From contig NZ_JAMXDB010000018.1 in assembly GCF_024718545.1 (NCBI RefSeq), positions 1-33,919 on the forward strand: DNA of 33,919 nt, in the 5' to 3' direction. The notes beneath the pieces are model-generated. The model was not told the origin of the DNA and searched no databases. It saw only the letters and a program-made list of their open reading frames with translations. Positions 15,845 through 22,967 of this stretch are shown piece after piece. This DNA is from Weissella fangxianensis. GTDB lineage: Bacteria > Bacillota > Bacilli > Lactobacillales > Lactobacillaceae. Position 1 is the stretch's first letter; each line of letters begins with the position of its first letter. Position numbers and translations under genes: made by a program.

Positions 15845-17296
15845 TTATCGTAAGACAATTGTGACAACACTTTTATTTGGTACATTAATAACAAAATCAC
15901 CATTTAGTAGCTTATAATCAGTTGTTTTGTCTTCATGAATTTTTTCTGGATGATCAAAAGTATTATGGGCATCCATTTCATCAGCGGTTAAAATTTTGGC
16001 AGATAAAACCGAATGAAATTGATTTTCAAATGAAAATGTCAATTCTTCTGAGCCTTCCAAATTATAATTAACAATGGAAATTGTTAATTGGCCATCCTTC
16101 TTTGATGCTGTGTACGATACATTTGCTGGCATCTCACCAAATCCTTCAACAAATTCGGCATCCATATGATTTTGATACATATCAAAGACATAGTAAGTGG
16201 GTGTCTTAATCATCTGGTCACCATCAGTTAACAACATCGCTTGCAAGACATTAACTGTTTGCGCGATATTTGCCATATAAAGTCGCTTGGCATGTTTATG
16301 AAAAATATTTAAGTTGATTGCTGCCACCATAGCATCACGAATCGTGTTTTGTTGATATAAGAAACCGGGATTGGTACCTTTTTCAACGTCATACCAAGTT
16401 CCCCACTCATCTATGACCAAATTTTTTTCTTGTTCTGGATCATATTTATCCATGATTGCTGAATGTTTCGTAATAATTTCATCCATCTTCTTCGTACGGT
16501 CAATCGTTCGCCACCACAACTCTTCACTGAATCCAGTTGCAGATGTTTTACTAGATTGCCAATCTTCACCAGCAGGTAACGTATAGTAGTGCAAACTTAA
16601 TCCGGCCAAAAATGGTCCTGCAATCTGCATCACCTTATCAGTCCATTCATAATCATCTTCACTTGGTCCGCAAGCAACCTTATACATGGGTTCATCATCA
16701 TACTGGGGAACAAAGCTTTGGTATCGTCGATATAGGTCCGAGTAAAACTCTGGCCGCATCTGGCCACCACCTCCCCAAGCTTCATTACCAATCCCCAGAA
16801 AGCGCAATTTCCAAGGTTCTTGACGACCATTTTTTCTACGTAAATCGGCCATTGGTGATTGACCAGGCATAGTCACATACTCCACCCATTCAGCCATTTC
16901 ACGAATGCTACCACTACCCATATTGACCGCAATATAAGGTTCGGCCCCTATCTGGTCTAATAATTCAAAATATTCATGCGTACCAAAAGAATTATCTTCT
17001 GTGACATTGCCCCAATTAGTATTAACAATCTTTTTTCTTTGATCTTTTGGTCCAATACCATCGCGCCAGTTATACGTATCCGCAAATACCCCACCTGGCC
17101 AACGCAAAACTGGGACATGGATATCTTTCAGTGCGTTAACGACATCAGTTCTCATACCATTTACATTCGGTATATCCGAATTTTCGCCAACATAGATACC
17201 TTCATAGATACCTCTCCCCAAGTGTTCAGAAAATTGACCGTATAAATACTTACTAATTTTGGTTCCCTCTTTATTAACTAAAAGATTAATCGTCAT
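15845..17296 (-). CDS. Alpha-L-arabinofuranosidase (GH51)
   Basis: An intracellular exo-enzyme that removes alpha-L-arabinofuranosyl groups from arabino-oligosaccharides. Using the ATG at 17296, preceded by GGGAAGGGAC, it has 483 residues, near the usual 495-505; longer in-frame starts upstream lack a ribosome site and encode unconserved residues. The TIM barrel shows 'VLRWPGGVFADTYNWRDGIG', the acid/base Glu172 in GIGNEAW and the nucleophile Glu297 in VIDEWG. 'FGTHEYFELLDQIGAEPYI' is also typical of GH51. No signal peptide is present. It is the first gene of an operon with GH127 and is divergent from a GntR regulator. A perfect cre and the CTAACTC-N6-GAGTTA dyad lie upstream. Confidence 0.94.
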   Translation of the reverse strand: MTINLLVNKEGTKISKYLYGQFSEHLGRGIYEGIYVGENSDIPNVNGMRTDVVNALKDIHVPVLRWPGGVFADTYNWRDGIGPKDQRKKIVNTNWGNVTEDNSFGTHEYFELLDQIGAEPYIAVNMGSGSIREMAEWVEYVTMPGQSPMADLRRKNGRQEPWKLRFLGIGNEAWGGGGQMRPEFYSDLYRRYQSFVPQYDDEPMYKVACGPSEDDYEWTDKVMQIAGPFLAGLSLHYYTLPAGEDWQSSKTSATGFSEELWWRTIDRTKKMDEIITKHSAIMDKYDPEQEKNLVIDEWGTWYDVEKGTNPGFLYQQNTIRDAMVAAINLNIFHKHAKRLYMANIAQTVNVLQAMLLTDGDQMIKTPTYYVFDMYQNHMDAEFVEGFGEMPANVSYTASKKDGQLTISIVNYNLEGSEELTFSFENQFHSVLSAKILTADEMDAHNTFDHPEKIHEDKTTDYKLLNGDFVINVPNKSVVTIVLR

Positions 17297-17315
17297 TAAA
17301 GTCCCTTCCCTTGCT

Positions 17316-17330
17316 TTGTAATCGCTTACA
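17316..17330 (+). promoter_or_regulatory. Consensus cre upstream of the GH51 gene
   Basis: TTGTAATCGCTTACA matches WTGNAANCGNWNNCW at every defined position. It lies 20 bp upstream of the ATG and just downstream of the minus-strand promoter. Confidence 0.75.
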
Positions 17331-17333
17331 ACC

Positions 17334-17395
17334 GTTAGTATAATGCTAACATTCTTTATACAAAACAAGTAACCACTAACTCGTAAAAGAGTTAA
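17334..17395 (-). promoter_or_regulatory. GH51 promoter and flanking dyads
   Basis: On the minus strand TTTTGT (-35, 17360-17365), 17 nt, TATACT (-10, 17337-17342). A dyad GTTAG-N7-CTAAC (17334-17350) covers the -10. A second dyad, TAACTC-N6-GAGTTA (17377-17394), lies just upstream of the -35 and is the same palindrome as in the xylA leader. Both are candidate sites for the divergent GntR protein. Confidence 0.55.
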
Positions 17396-17502
17396 CTGAC
17401 CTGCCATCACATGCAACAAGCCAGTTAATATATTATAATAGTCGTTAAACAACTAAACTTGATTAAACAAACACCACCACAAAATATTATCCCGAGGCAA
17501 AC

Positions 17503-18213
17503 ATGACACAAGCAAAATACCGTAACATCGCCAATAAAATCCTGACCCGTATCCAAGACGGGACCTATCCTTTACATAGTTTTATCCCAAAAGAGATGGA
17601 TTTAGTCGAACAATTCCAAGTCAGTCGACCAACCATCCGCCAAGCCATTCAAGTATTAGTCAATGAAGGTTATTTAGCGCGTCGCAAAAAACTTGGTACT
17701 TGGGTGAAAGCAACCAAAATTGAACAAGGTTTCACGCATGTCATTAAAAGTTATTCTGATGAAATGGACGAAAAGGGAGTTGTTCCCAAGACCAAGGTGA
17801 TTAGTTTAACCAAAATGACCGTCACGCCAGAAATTCAGTCTGAGTTGCACTTAGCTGATAAAGACACTGTTTTTGCATTAACACGTTTACGTTATGCTGA
17901 TGACAAGCCGATTTTATTGTCGACATCATATATCCCAACGAAATATATTCCTGATTTTGACCAACATGATTTTGAAAAAGAATCTGTATTACATATATAT
18001 GAAGCACATGATCTCTATATGACACATGCATCCCGAGAGCTTGAATTACTACGCGCAGATGAAACAACTGCAGCATTATTAGGTATTACCTTGAATGATC
18101 CCTTATTTTACTTTCATACAGTCACTTATACCAACCAAGATGTGCCCGTAGAATATGCCCTAACTAAATATCGTGGAGATATTAGTTCTTTCAAAATCGA
18201 AATTAACCAATAA
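17503..18213 (+). CDS. GntR-family regulator with UTRA domain (HutC subfamily)
   Basis: A 236-residue transcription factor. Residues about 5-72 form the GntR winged helix ('FIPKEMDLVEQFQVSRPTIR' then 'QAIQVLVNEGYLARRKKLGT'). Residues about 90-230 are the UTRA ligand-binding fold, ending in 'FYFHTVTYTNQDVPVEYALT'. Its place, divergent from GH51-GH127 with dyads between, makes it the likely local regulator, with an arabinose-derived effector by inference. It is not the AraR type, which carries a LacI-like domain. The ATG follows CCCGAGG. The promoter has TATAAT at 17434-17439 with a poor -35. Confidence 0.88.
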   Translation: MTQAKYRNIANKILTRIQDGTYPLHSFIPKEMDLVEQFQVSRPTIRQAIQVLVNEGYLARRKKLGTWVKATKIEQGFTHVIKSYSDEMDEKGVVPKTKVISLTKMTVTPEIQSELHLADKDTVFALTRLRYADDKPILLSTSYIPTKYIPDFDQHDFEKESVLHIYEAHDLYMTHASRELELLRADETTAALLGITLNDPLFYFHTVTYTNQDVPVEYALTKYRGDISSFKIEINQ

Positions 18214-18249
18214 AAAAACCATTCAGCCAAAATACTGAATGGTTTTTTT
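18212..18249. terminator. Bidirectional terminator between the GntR and aldo/keto reductase genes
   Basis: AAAAAAACCATTCAG and CTGAATGGTTTTTTT form a 15-bp stem with an 8-nt loop and T7 on either strand. It serves both convergent genes. Confidence 0.92.
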
Positions 18250-18251
18250 CA

Positions 18252-19142
18252 TTAAGCTTTAAATGCCTTATCAATAGCGTTATATTCGTCTGCCGTTATA
18301 TGAACATCAATTGACTTTGCTAAATCAGTTGCTTGTTCACCATTACGTGCACCTGGAATAACTAGTCCGATATTTGGATTAGCCATGTACCATGCCAATA
18401 CTGTGTGTGTCAAAGTTGCATCATGTGCATCAGCAACTTGCTTTAGGACATCAAGTCCTTTAATAATTTGATCAAACTTTGCATCATCTAAACGATCAAA
18501 CTTATCACGATCATCAGCACCATAACGACCTGTTAGTAATCCTGATTCTAGTGGGAAGTAAGGAACGAAGCTAATGCCATTTTCACGCAAGTAATCAAAA
18601 CGTTCTTGCTCCTGGTCACGATGAGCTAAACTATAGTAATCCTCATCAAAGTCAACCTTACCAGTAGCATTGGCTTCCTTCAATTGATCAAAACTAAAGT
18701 TTGATACCCCAATAGCACGAATCTTACCCTCTTGCTTCAACTTATCAAGAGCCTCGACCGCTGCTAATTTATCAGATGTATCATCTGGGAAATGAATATA
18801 GAAGATATCAATGTAGTCTGTCTTCAAACGCTTCAAAGATTCTTCAACTGTTTTAACCAAAAACTCTGGACTGTTATCTGGCTCATAATCCTTATCTGGA
18901 TTTTGAGCACCCTTCGTTGCAATAATGATCTTGCTACGATCATAATCTTGGATAACATCCCCAATAATTTCTTCGGAACGTCCCAAACCATAAACAAAAG
19001 CTGTATCCAACACGTTAATGCCTGCATCTAGTGCAGCACGTACTAAGTCATAACCATCTTGTTCATCTAGATTATCAAATAAGTTGTGACCACCGACTTT
19101 ATTAGTTCCTAAGCCTAATTTGTGTGCAAATTCTAATGTCAT
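18252..19142 (-). CDS. Aldo/keto reductase
   Basis: A 296-residue NADP-dependent oxidoreductase of the AKR superfamily (TIM barrel, cytoplasmic). The N-terminal 'LGLGTNKVGGHNLF', the catalytic 'DTAFVYGLGRSEE' (Asp and Tyr), 'IATKGA' (Lys), 'YIDIFYIHFPD' (His) and 'IRAIGVSNF' are all present, followed by 'VIPGARN' near the NADP site. The ATG at 19142 is preferred because GAGGGAG lies 8 bp before it; the open frame extends 17 codons further upstream without a ribosome site. The substrate is unknown. It belongs to the general aldehyde/keto-sugar type near YdhF/IolS-like proteins. A palindrome TGAAGCA-AG-TGCTTCA lies upstream. Confidence 0.88.
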   Translation of the reverse strand: MTLEFAHKLGLGTNKVGGHNLFDNLDEQDGYDLVRAALDAGINVLDTAFVYGLGRSEEIIGDVIQDYDRSKIIIATKGAQNPDKDYEPDNSPEFLVKTVEESLKRLKTDYIDIFYIHFPDDTSDKLAAVEALDKLKQEGKIRAIGVSNFSFDQLKEANATGKVDFDEDYYSLAHRDQEQERFDYLRENGISFVPYFPLESGLLTGRYGADDRDKFDRLDDAKFDQIIKGLDVLKQVADAHDATLTHTVLAWYMANPNIGLVIPGARNGEQATDLAKSIDVHITADEYNAIDKAFKA

Positions 19143-19176
19143 TATTTGTACTCCCTCTATTATTCTTATTGTGCTA

Positions 19177-19192
19177 TGAAGCAAGTGCTTCA
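19177..19192. promoter_or_regulatory. Perfect palindrome in the aldo/keto reductase leader
   Basis: TGAAGCA-AG-TGCTTCA is a 7-bp dyad with a 2-nt centre, about 35 bp upstream of the start codon. It is likely an operator for an unidentified regulator. Confidence 0.45.
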
Positions 19193-19233
19193 TTTCACTT
19201 ACATATTAACATACTTTCCTTAAGTTAGTAAAA

Positions 19234-19530
19234 GCAGAGCATGACAACAAGTGCTTTGCATTCCGGTATAAGACCTGTTTTGTTCCCTGGCGCTGCAAGC
19301 GGCTGGTGCAAAATTGGGCTTATATAAGGAATGCTGCTTGTTGGAAGGCGTTTATGCAGAGTGTGACAAGTAGCGCTTTGAATTCGGTTGTAAGGTTATT
19401 AATGGTGTTTTTGGGCGGAGCAACGCGAAGAACAAGAATACCATTAATTGCCTTACATTGAGAATTCAGCTACTTGGAGCACGTTTATGCAGAGTGTGAC
19501 AAGAAATGCTTTGAGTCCGGTTGTCATTCC
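19234..19530. repeat. Tandem array of long palindromic intergenic repeats (two full units plus a partial)
   Basis: Three units begin with GCAGAG..TGACA: 19234-19355, 19356-19488, and a left-end fragment 19489-19530. Units 1 and 2 end in the shared tail CGTTTAT. Each full unit folds into one long hairpin with three stem blocks. Unit 1 has CAACAAG/CTTGTTG, GCATTCC/GGAATGC and TATAAG/CTTATA. Unit 2 has CAAGTAG/CTACTTG, TGAATTC/GAATTCA and TGTAAGG/CCTTACA plus ATTAATGGT/ACCATTAAT. The blocks differ between units but stay complementary, while GCTTTG between the first and second blocks is fixed. This fits a mobile palindromic element or a structured RNA. No coding potential is seen. Confidence 0.8.
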
Positions 19531-19533
19531 TAA

Positions 19534-20037
19534 CTAAAACGTTGCCTGTTCTAAATTCAACAAAGCTTTCTTGCGCGCGAGTCCCCCTGCATAACCGGTC
19601 AACGAACCATCACTACCCACCACACGATGACAAGGAATAAAAATCATAAATGGATTGGCCCCAACGGCATGACCAACAGCACGTGATAAATTTTGCGCTC
19701 GCTGTTCATCATCCGTTATCAAATGACAGATTTGCTTGTAAGTGGCCGTCTGACCATAGGGTAATTGCTGTAACGCTTGTAACACCTGTTGCTGAAATGG
19801 ACTGACCTTGAGCTTAAGGGGAATTGTCGCAACATCCGGTGCTTTCCCAGCAAAATAATCAGTTACCCATTGTTGCGCTTTTTGTAACACCAACGTATTC
19901 GTCTCTTCTGCTTCAGTTAAATCATACTTACCACCAAAATGTTTTTGGTTTTCAAACCAACACCCTAACAGTGCCTGACCATCGCTTAGCAAGGTCAACT
20001 TGCCTAAAGGTGTTTGCATGACTTGAAAATACTCCAT
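19534..20037 (-). CDS. ogt: Methylated-DNA--protein-cysteine methyltransferase
   Basis: A 167-residue suicide repair protein that moves the methyl group from O6-methylguanine (or O4-methylthymine) to its own cysteine. The active site IPCHRVVG has Cys136, and the DNA-binding helix region 'LPYGQTATYKQI' and 'AVGHAVGANP' are as in Ogt/MGMT. The N-terminal ribonuclease-like domain is present and no Ada regulatory domain is fused. The ribosome site is GGGAGGT. It begins 24 bp after the ComK-like gene, so it appears to be the third gene of an operon with a sigma factor and ComK, an unusual setting that may tie DNA repair to competence. Confidence 0.93.
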   Translation of the reverse strand: MEYFQVMQTPLGKLTLLSDGQALLGCWFENQKHFGGKYDLTEAEETNTLVLQKAQQWVTDYFAGKAPDVATIPLKLKVSPFQQQVLQALQQLPYGQTATYKQICHLITDDEQRAQNLSRAVGHAVGANPFMIFIPCHRVVGSDGSLTGYAGGLARKKALLNLEQATF

Positions 20038-20061
20038 TACCGTTACCTCCCTACCCTCGAT

Positions 20062-20787
20062 TTATTTTTCCTCAATCCGCTTCATTAAATAGGCAATAAC
20101 ACCCCGAATCATCTTTTTAGTTATCGCATCCAATGAACATCTTAATAAACTTTCCAATTTAAGAATAACGATCCATTCTATCAAACGTAATCGATCGACA
20201 TGTTGTGGCACTTGCTTTGGCCACCTCACACATGATAATAGCATTTTATCAAATCGGTCACCATGACCAAAAGTATATTGGGTCATCCACAAGCTGACTA
20301 CCTTGGTTGCTACCAACTGCTTAATGAACTTATCCTTGTGTTTGGCAATTTGAACCACTGATCCATCACGCAATAGTACACTTGTCCGCATACCTCGTGT
20401 CTGCACATCAACAATATGTCGTGCATTAATCCAAGTTGTCGGGCCACTTTTATAACTTGTAACGGGTACGAAAGCATGATTTTGCATCACCCAACTACGC
20501 ATCTGACCACGTAATTCTGTTGGCAATAAACAATAATAGGCTTCTACCTGATCACGCCGTTGGTATCCCGTCTCATTTTCCAATTGCTCCATTAATCGAT
20601 TAGTAGACTGTAATGTATCCACAACCGTACCATCTGCATAATATACTCGTGATGCCGACCGTTGATAACGATCATGGGCAGCAACAATTAGCATCGTTTC
20701 ATGAGGACAAATATCACTTGTTTCCGTTAACTGCCCCAAGATTTCCTTTGAGTAGCCCTTTTCTGAAATTATGATTGCATGTGTCAT
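20062..20787 (-). CDS. comK: ComK-like competence transcription factor
   Basis: A 241-residue protein from the ATG at 20787, chosen because AAAGGAACG precedes it; an upstream in-frame TTG lacks such a site. The middle, around residues 80-170, matches ComK features: 'WINARHIVDVQTRGMRTSVL' followed by a strand with 'DGSVVQIAKHKDKFIKQLVAT', the conserved helix-strand core of ComK. The N-terminal third carries 'ETMLIVAAHDRYQRSASRVY' with a 'YADGTVVDT' stretch, also ComK-like. The C-terminal 60 residues are basic and helical. In Bacillus, ComK activates DNA-uptake genes; that role here is an inference. The gene lies 25 bp after the sigma-factor gene. The family call is probable rather than certain. 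Confidence 0.65.
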   Translation of the reverse strand: MTHAIIISEKGYSKEILGQLTETSDICPHETMLIVAAHDRYQRSASRVYYADGTVVDTLQSTNRLMEQLENETGYQRRDQVEAYYCLLPTELRGQMRSWVMQNHAFVPVTSYKSGPTTWINARHIVDVQTRGMRTSVLLRDGSVVQIAKHKDKFIKQLVATKVVSLWMTQYTFGHGDRFDKMLLSCVRWPKQVPQHVDRLRLIEWIVILKLESLLRCSLDAITKKMIRGVIAYLMKRIEEK

Positions 20788-20812
20788 AATTATTCGTTCC
20801 TTTATTGGTATT

Positions 20813-21316
20813 TTATGCAATATGATTTTTATTGATCATTTGCTGTACTAATTTTAATTGTCGGTAATAGGTCATCCGCTGAATTCCTAAGCGAATACAC
20901 CTTTTTGTAACCAAATCGTCCGGATATTTCAACAAATCATATAATAGTTGCTGAACGATTTGCGTACGTGATTGTTTATTTAAGAGACGTTCAATCGTTA
21001 CTAGCAAATCAATTTGTTCAAAAGCATCCTCAATCTGAATAACTTCAGGTACTGTTAGCACCAAATCATGGCGCTCTTCATACTTTTGGTTACTGCGTTG
21101 CATATCACGTAGACGCCACAATAGCCAACGAAACAATTGAGAATTATTGGTCGGCGCTAACTGTTCTCCCGCCAACAAACGTTTCAAAATTAACAAACGC
21201 AACTCCTGCCGATAATCATCAAAGTACATATTTCGCCAATCAATGTGCCCCGTCATCAATACACCACTAATGATTGGTTCATATTGTTCCCAATGATGGA
21301 TGAGTTCCTCAGACAT
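20813..21316 (-). CDS. Competence-type alternative sigma factor (SigH/ComX-like)
   Basis: A 167-residue protein with the layout of small sigma-70 relatives. An N-terminal region 2-like stretch ('DWRNMYFDDYRQELRLLILK' to 'RWLLWRLRDMQRSNQKYEER') carries the core-binding and -10 reading helices, a linker follows, and a C-terminal helix-turn-helix ('LVTKRCIRLGIQRMTYYRQL') would read the -35. Its length and divergence fit ComX/SigH proteins that switch on competence genes in lactobacilli and streptococci. It starts an operon with the ComK-like gene and ogt. The ribosome site is AAGGGAG. Region 2 is weakly conserved by eye, so a phage-like or ECF sigma is an alternative. Confidence 0.65.
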   Translation of the reverse strand: MSEELIHHWEQYEPIISGVLMTGHIDWRNMYFDDYRQELRLLILKRLLAGEQLAPTNNSQLFRWLLWRLRDMQRSNQKYEERHDLVLTVPEVIQIEDAFEQIDLLVTIERLLNKQSRTQIVQQLLYDLLKYPDDLVTKRCIRLGIQRMTYYRQLKLVQQMINKNHIA

Positions 21317-21571
21317 ATTAAACTCCCTTGGTTGTATTTTTTGTTACCATACCACCTCAACTATCGTAATATGACCAGAGGAATCCTTTAATTAGCCATA
21401 GTTTAGAATTATCCCTTATATTAATAACCTTTATAACAGATTAGGCACCATACTTTTGGTCACTTTTTCTATCAAAAAGGGGTAGACAAATCAAAAATTG
21501 CCAAATCTGATTAAAAAAATATGACGGATACACATTAATTGTCATCCGTCATATCATTTTTAATTTTTGAT
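21317..21571. other. Intergenic region upstream of the sigma-factor operon
   Basis: It holds the OsmC terminator: ATATGACGGAT (21519-21529) pairs with ATCCGTCATAT (21544-21554), with A/T tracts on both sides. AT-rich sequence for the sigma-operon promoter lies nearer the gene. No other feature is recognised. Confidence 0.6.
21519..21554 (-). terminator. Terminator of the OsmC-family gene
   Basis: An 11-bp perfect stem with a 14-nt loop and A/T tracts on both sides, located 18 bp past the stop codon at 21572. Confidence 0.85.
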
Positions 21572-22000
21572 TTAACCTAATTCCAAGACCGCTTCTATGC
21601 TGTAATTATCACTACCACTCAATAGCTGTGATACACAACAACGGTTTTCAACCTCCGACACCAACGCCCGTGTTTGTGATAACGTCTGGCCTGGTACAGT
21701 AACTTGCACATGAACTAGGAACTCATTCCGTCCCTTCCCTTTAACATATGCAATCTTTGCATGTGCCTTTGGTTGTGCATCAATTTTATGCTCTTTTAGA
21801 ATAACTTCCATCGTGCCAACTAAGCAAGTACACAATGACATCCCCAACAATTGTTCCGGATTCGTACCAGGATTATCGTTTAACGGGCTACTAGTCTGTA
21901 CCTCAATCCCCTCTTTAGCATAAGCATGGCCAGCCAAACCTTCTTCATTATACGTATCAGTCGTATACAACGCCTTATCCCACCGCACATCATTTTTCAT
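21572..22000 (-). CDS. OsmC/Ohr-family peroxide-reducing protein
   Basis: A 142-residue OsmC-fold protein, likely a thiol peroxidase for organic hydroperoxides in the cytoplasm. The two cysteine sites are seen: 'GMSLCTCLVGTM' (Cys57 and Cys59) and 'ENRCCVSQLL' (Cys121 and Cys122). Each family position is doubled by a second cysteine, which makes assignment of the reactive pair uncertain. The catalytic Arg and Glu are not certain by eye. Substrate preference (Ohr or OsmC) is not resolved. The ribosome site is AAGGGGGG. A dyad CTTACAA-N12-TTGTAAG overlaps a cre-like sequence immediately upstream. Confidence 0.85.
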   Translation of the reverse strand: MKNDVRWDKALYTTDTYNEEGLAGHAYAKEGIEVQTSSPLNDNPGTNPEQLLGMSLCTCLVGTMEVILKEHKIDAQPKAHAKIAYVKGKGRNEFLVHVQVTVPGQTLSQTRALVSEVENRCCVSQLLSGSDNYSIEAVLELG

Positions 22001-22014
22001 CTTATATTCCCCCC

Positions 22015-22048
22015 CTTACAACGTATATTACTATTGTAAGCGTTTTGT
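22015..22048. promoter_or_regulatory. Dyad and cre-like site upstream of the OsmC gene
   Basis: CTTACAA (22015-22021) and TTGTAAG (22034-22040) form a 7-bp dyad. The right half continues as TTGTAAGCGTTTTGT, a cre with one mismatch. Whether it is CcpA or a thiol-stress regulator is unclear. Confidence 0.4.
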
Positions 22049-22127
22049 GCTCAGAAAACATCTTTCATCATATAAAAAGCAACCCCAAAACGGCGTTGCC
22101 TACTACTCATTTTATTTTATAGCTGAG

Positions 22128-22652
22128 TTACTTCTTAGTGACATCACCATCGGCATTCTTAATTACTTTCATATCATTCACTGGTATATAACCCAATTTC
22201 TTAACTGTACTTTTCATGTCCTTTGATTTAACAAATTTAATAAACTTAGTGGTATTTTTATCAGGCTTCTTGGTTGTATACATGTGCTCGTATGCCCAAA
22301 TTGACCACTTATTATTCTTAACATTCTTTTCAGTTGGCCTAACTTTGTCAATCGCAATCGGCTTTAGATTCTTGGCCTGATCACCAGCCGTATATGAAAA
22401 AGCTAAGTATGAAATAGCCCCAGCTGTCTTAGAGACAATCTTTTGTTCCGCACCATTATCATCTTGTTCCTGTGATGTTTTTGTTTCCTGACCATCCATC
22501 ACTTCTTTCTCAAAGGTGAAACGTGTACCAGAACCTTGTGCCCGGTTGATCAGCGAAATTTTTTTATTCTGACCACCAACTTATTGCCAATTCGTAATCT
22601 TACCAGCAAAAGCCAATCCTGCTACACTCATCAAAAATAGTCTTTTTTTCAT
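22128..22652 (-). pseudogene. pstS: Phosphate ABC transporter substrate-binding protein PstS, degraded
   Basis: From an ATG at 22652 the frame reads a short signal-peptide start (MKKRLFLMSVAGLAFA) that jumps directly into GKITNWQ, a motif normally found mid-protein. It then hits a TAA stop (codon 24) where a residue is expected, and continues in the same frame as VGGQNKKISLINRAQGSGTR to a full C-terminus ending at 22128. The C-terminal third (AYEHMYTTKK, then KFVKSKDMKSTVKKLGYIPV) is typical PstS. The gene has therefore lost its first ligand-binding part by an internal deletion and carries a nonsense codon. The other pst genes are not in the window. The 124-residue open stretch from a GTG at 22502 is a fragment of it. 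Confidence 0.85.
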
Positions 22653-22967
22653 CACAAACTCCTTCTACTGCGGCTGATGTCTGTCATAGTCGCAAAGAGC
22701 AGATTTTACTCACAATTGGCTGTTGGTCATAGCATTAGGATATTGCTCCTTACGACACCTATATTGTATAAAATGAATGTATCGATTTTACCGAAGCTTC
22801 GTAGTTATTTCATGTGAATTACGTAAATAATAATGTTACAATCCCTTTTTTACGTAAAGATATTGTGGTTAAAAATCTCTAAATTTAATTTTTCAATACC
22901 CATTTCTTATGCTCACATGGCATAATGGAATAGTTAACGAATAAATAAAATTTTGGGAGTATTAAAT
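22653..22967. other. Intergenic region between the pstS remnant and ndt
   Basis: It contains two copies of the palindrome TTACGTAA (22819-22826 and 22850-22857), 31 bp apart centre to centre (about three helical turns). An ndt -10 candidate, CATAAT, lies at 22921-22926. Nothing coding is visible. Confidence 0.5.

Noticed and set aside
17316-17330. AraR operator
   Set aside because: The sequence matches the cre consensus at every defined position and does not fit the ATTTGTACGTACAAAT-type AraR box; the adjacent regulator is GntR/UTRA, not AraR.
19234-19530. CRISPR array
   Set aside because: There are only two full units and a fragment, the repeats are over 100 bp and palindromic, and there are no unique spacers of even size or cas genes.
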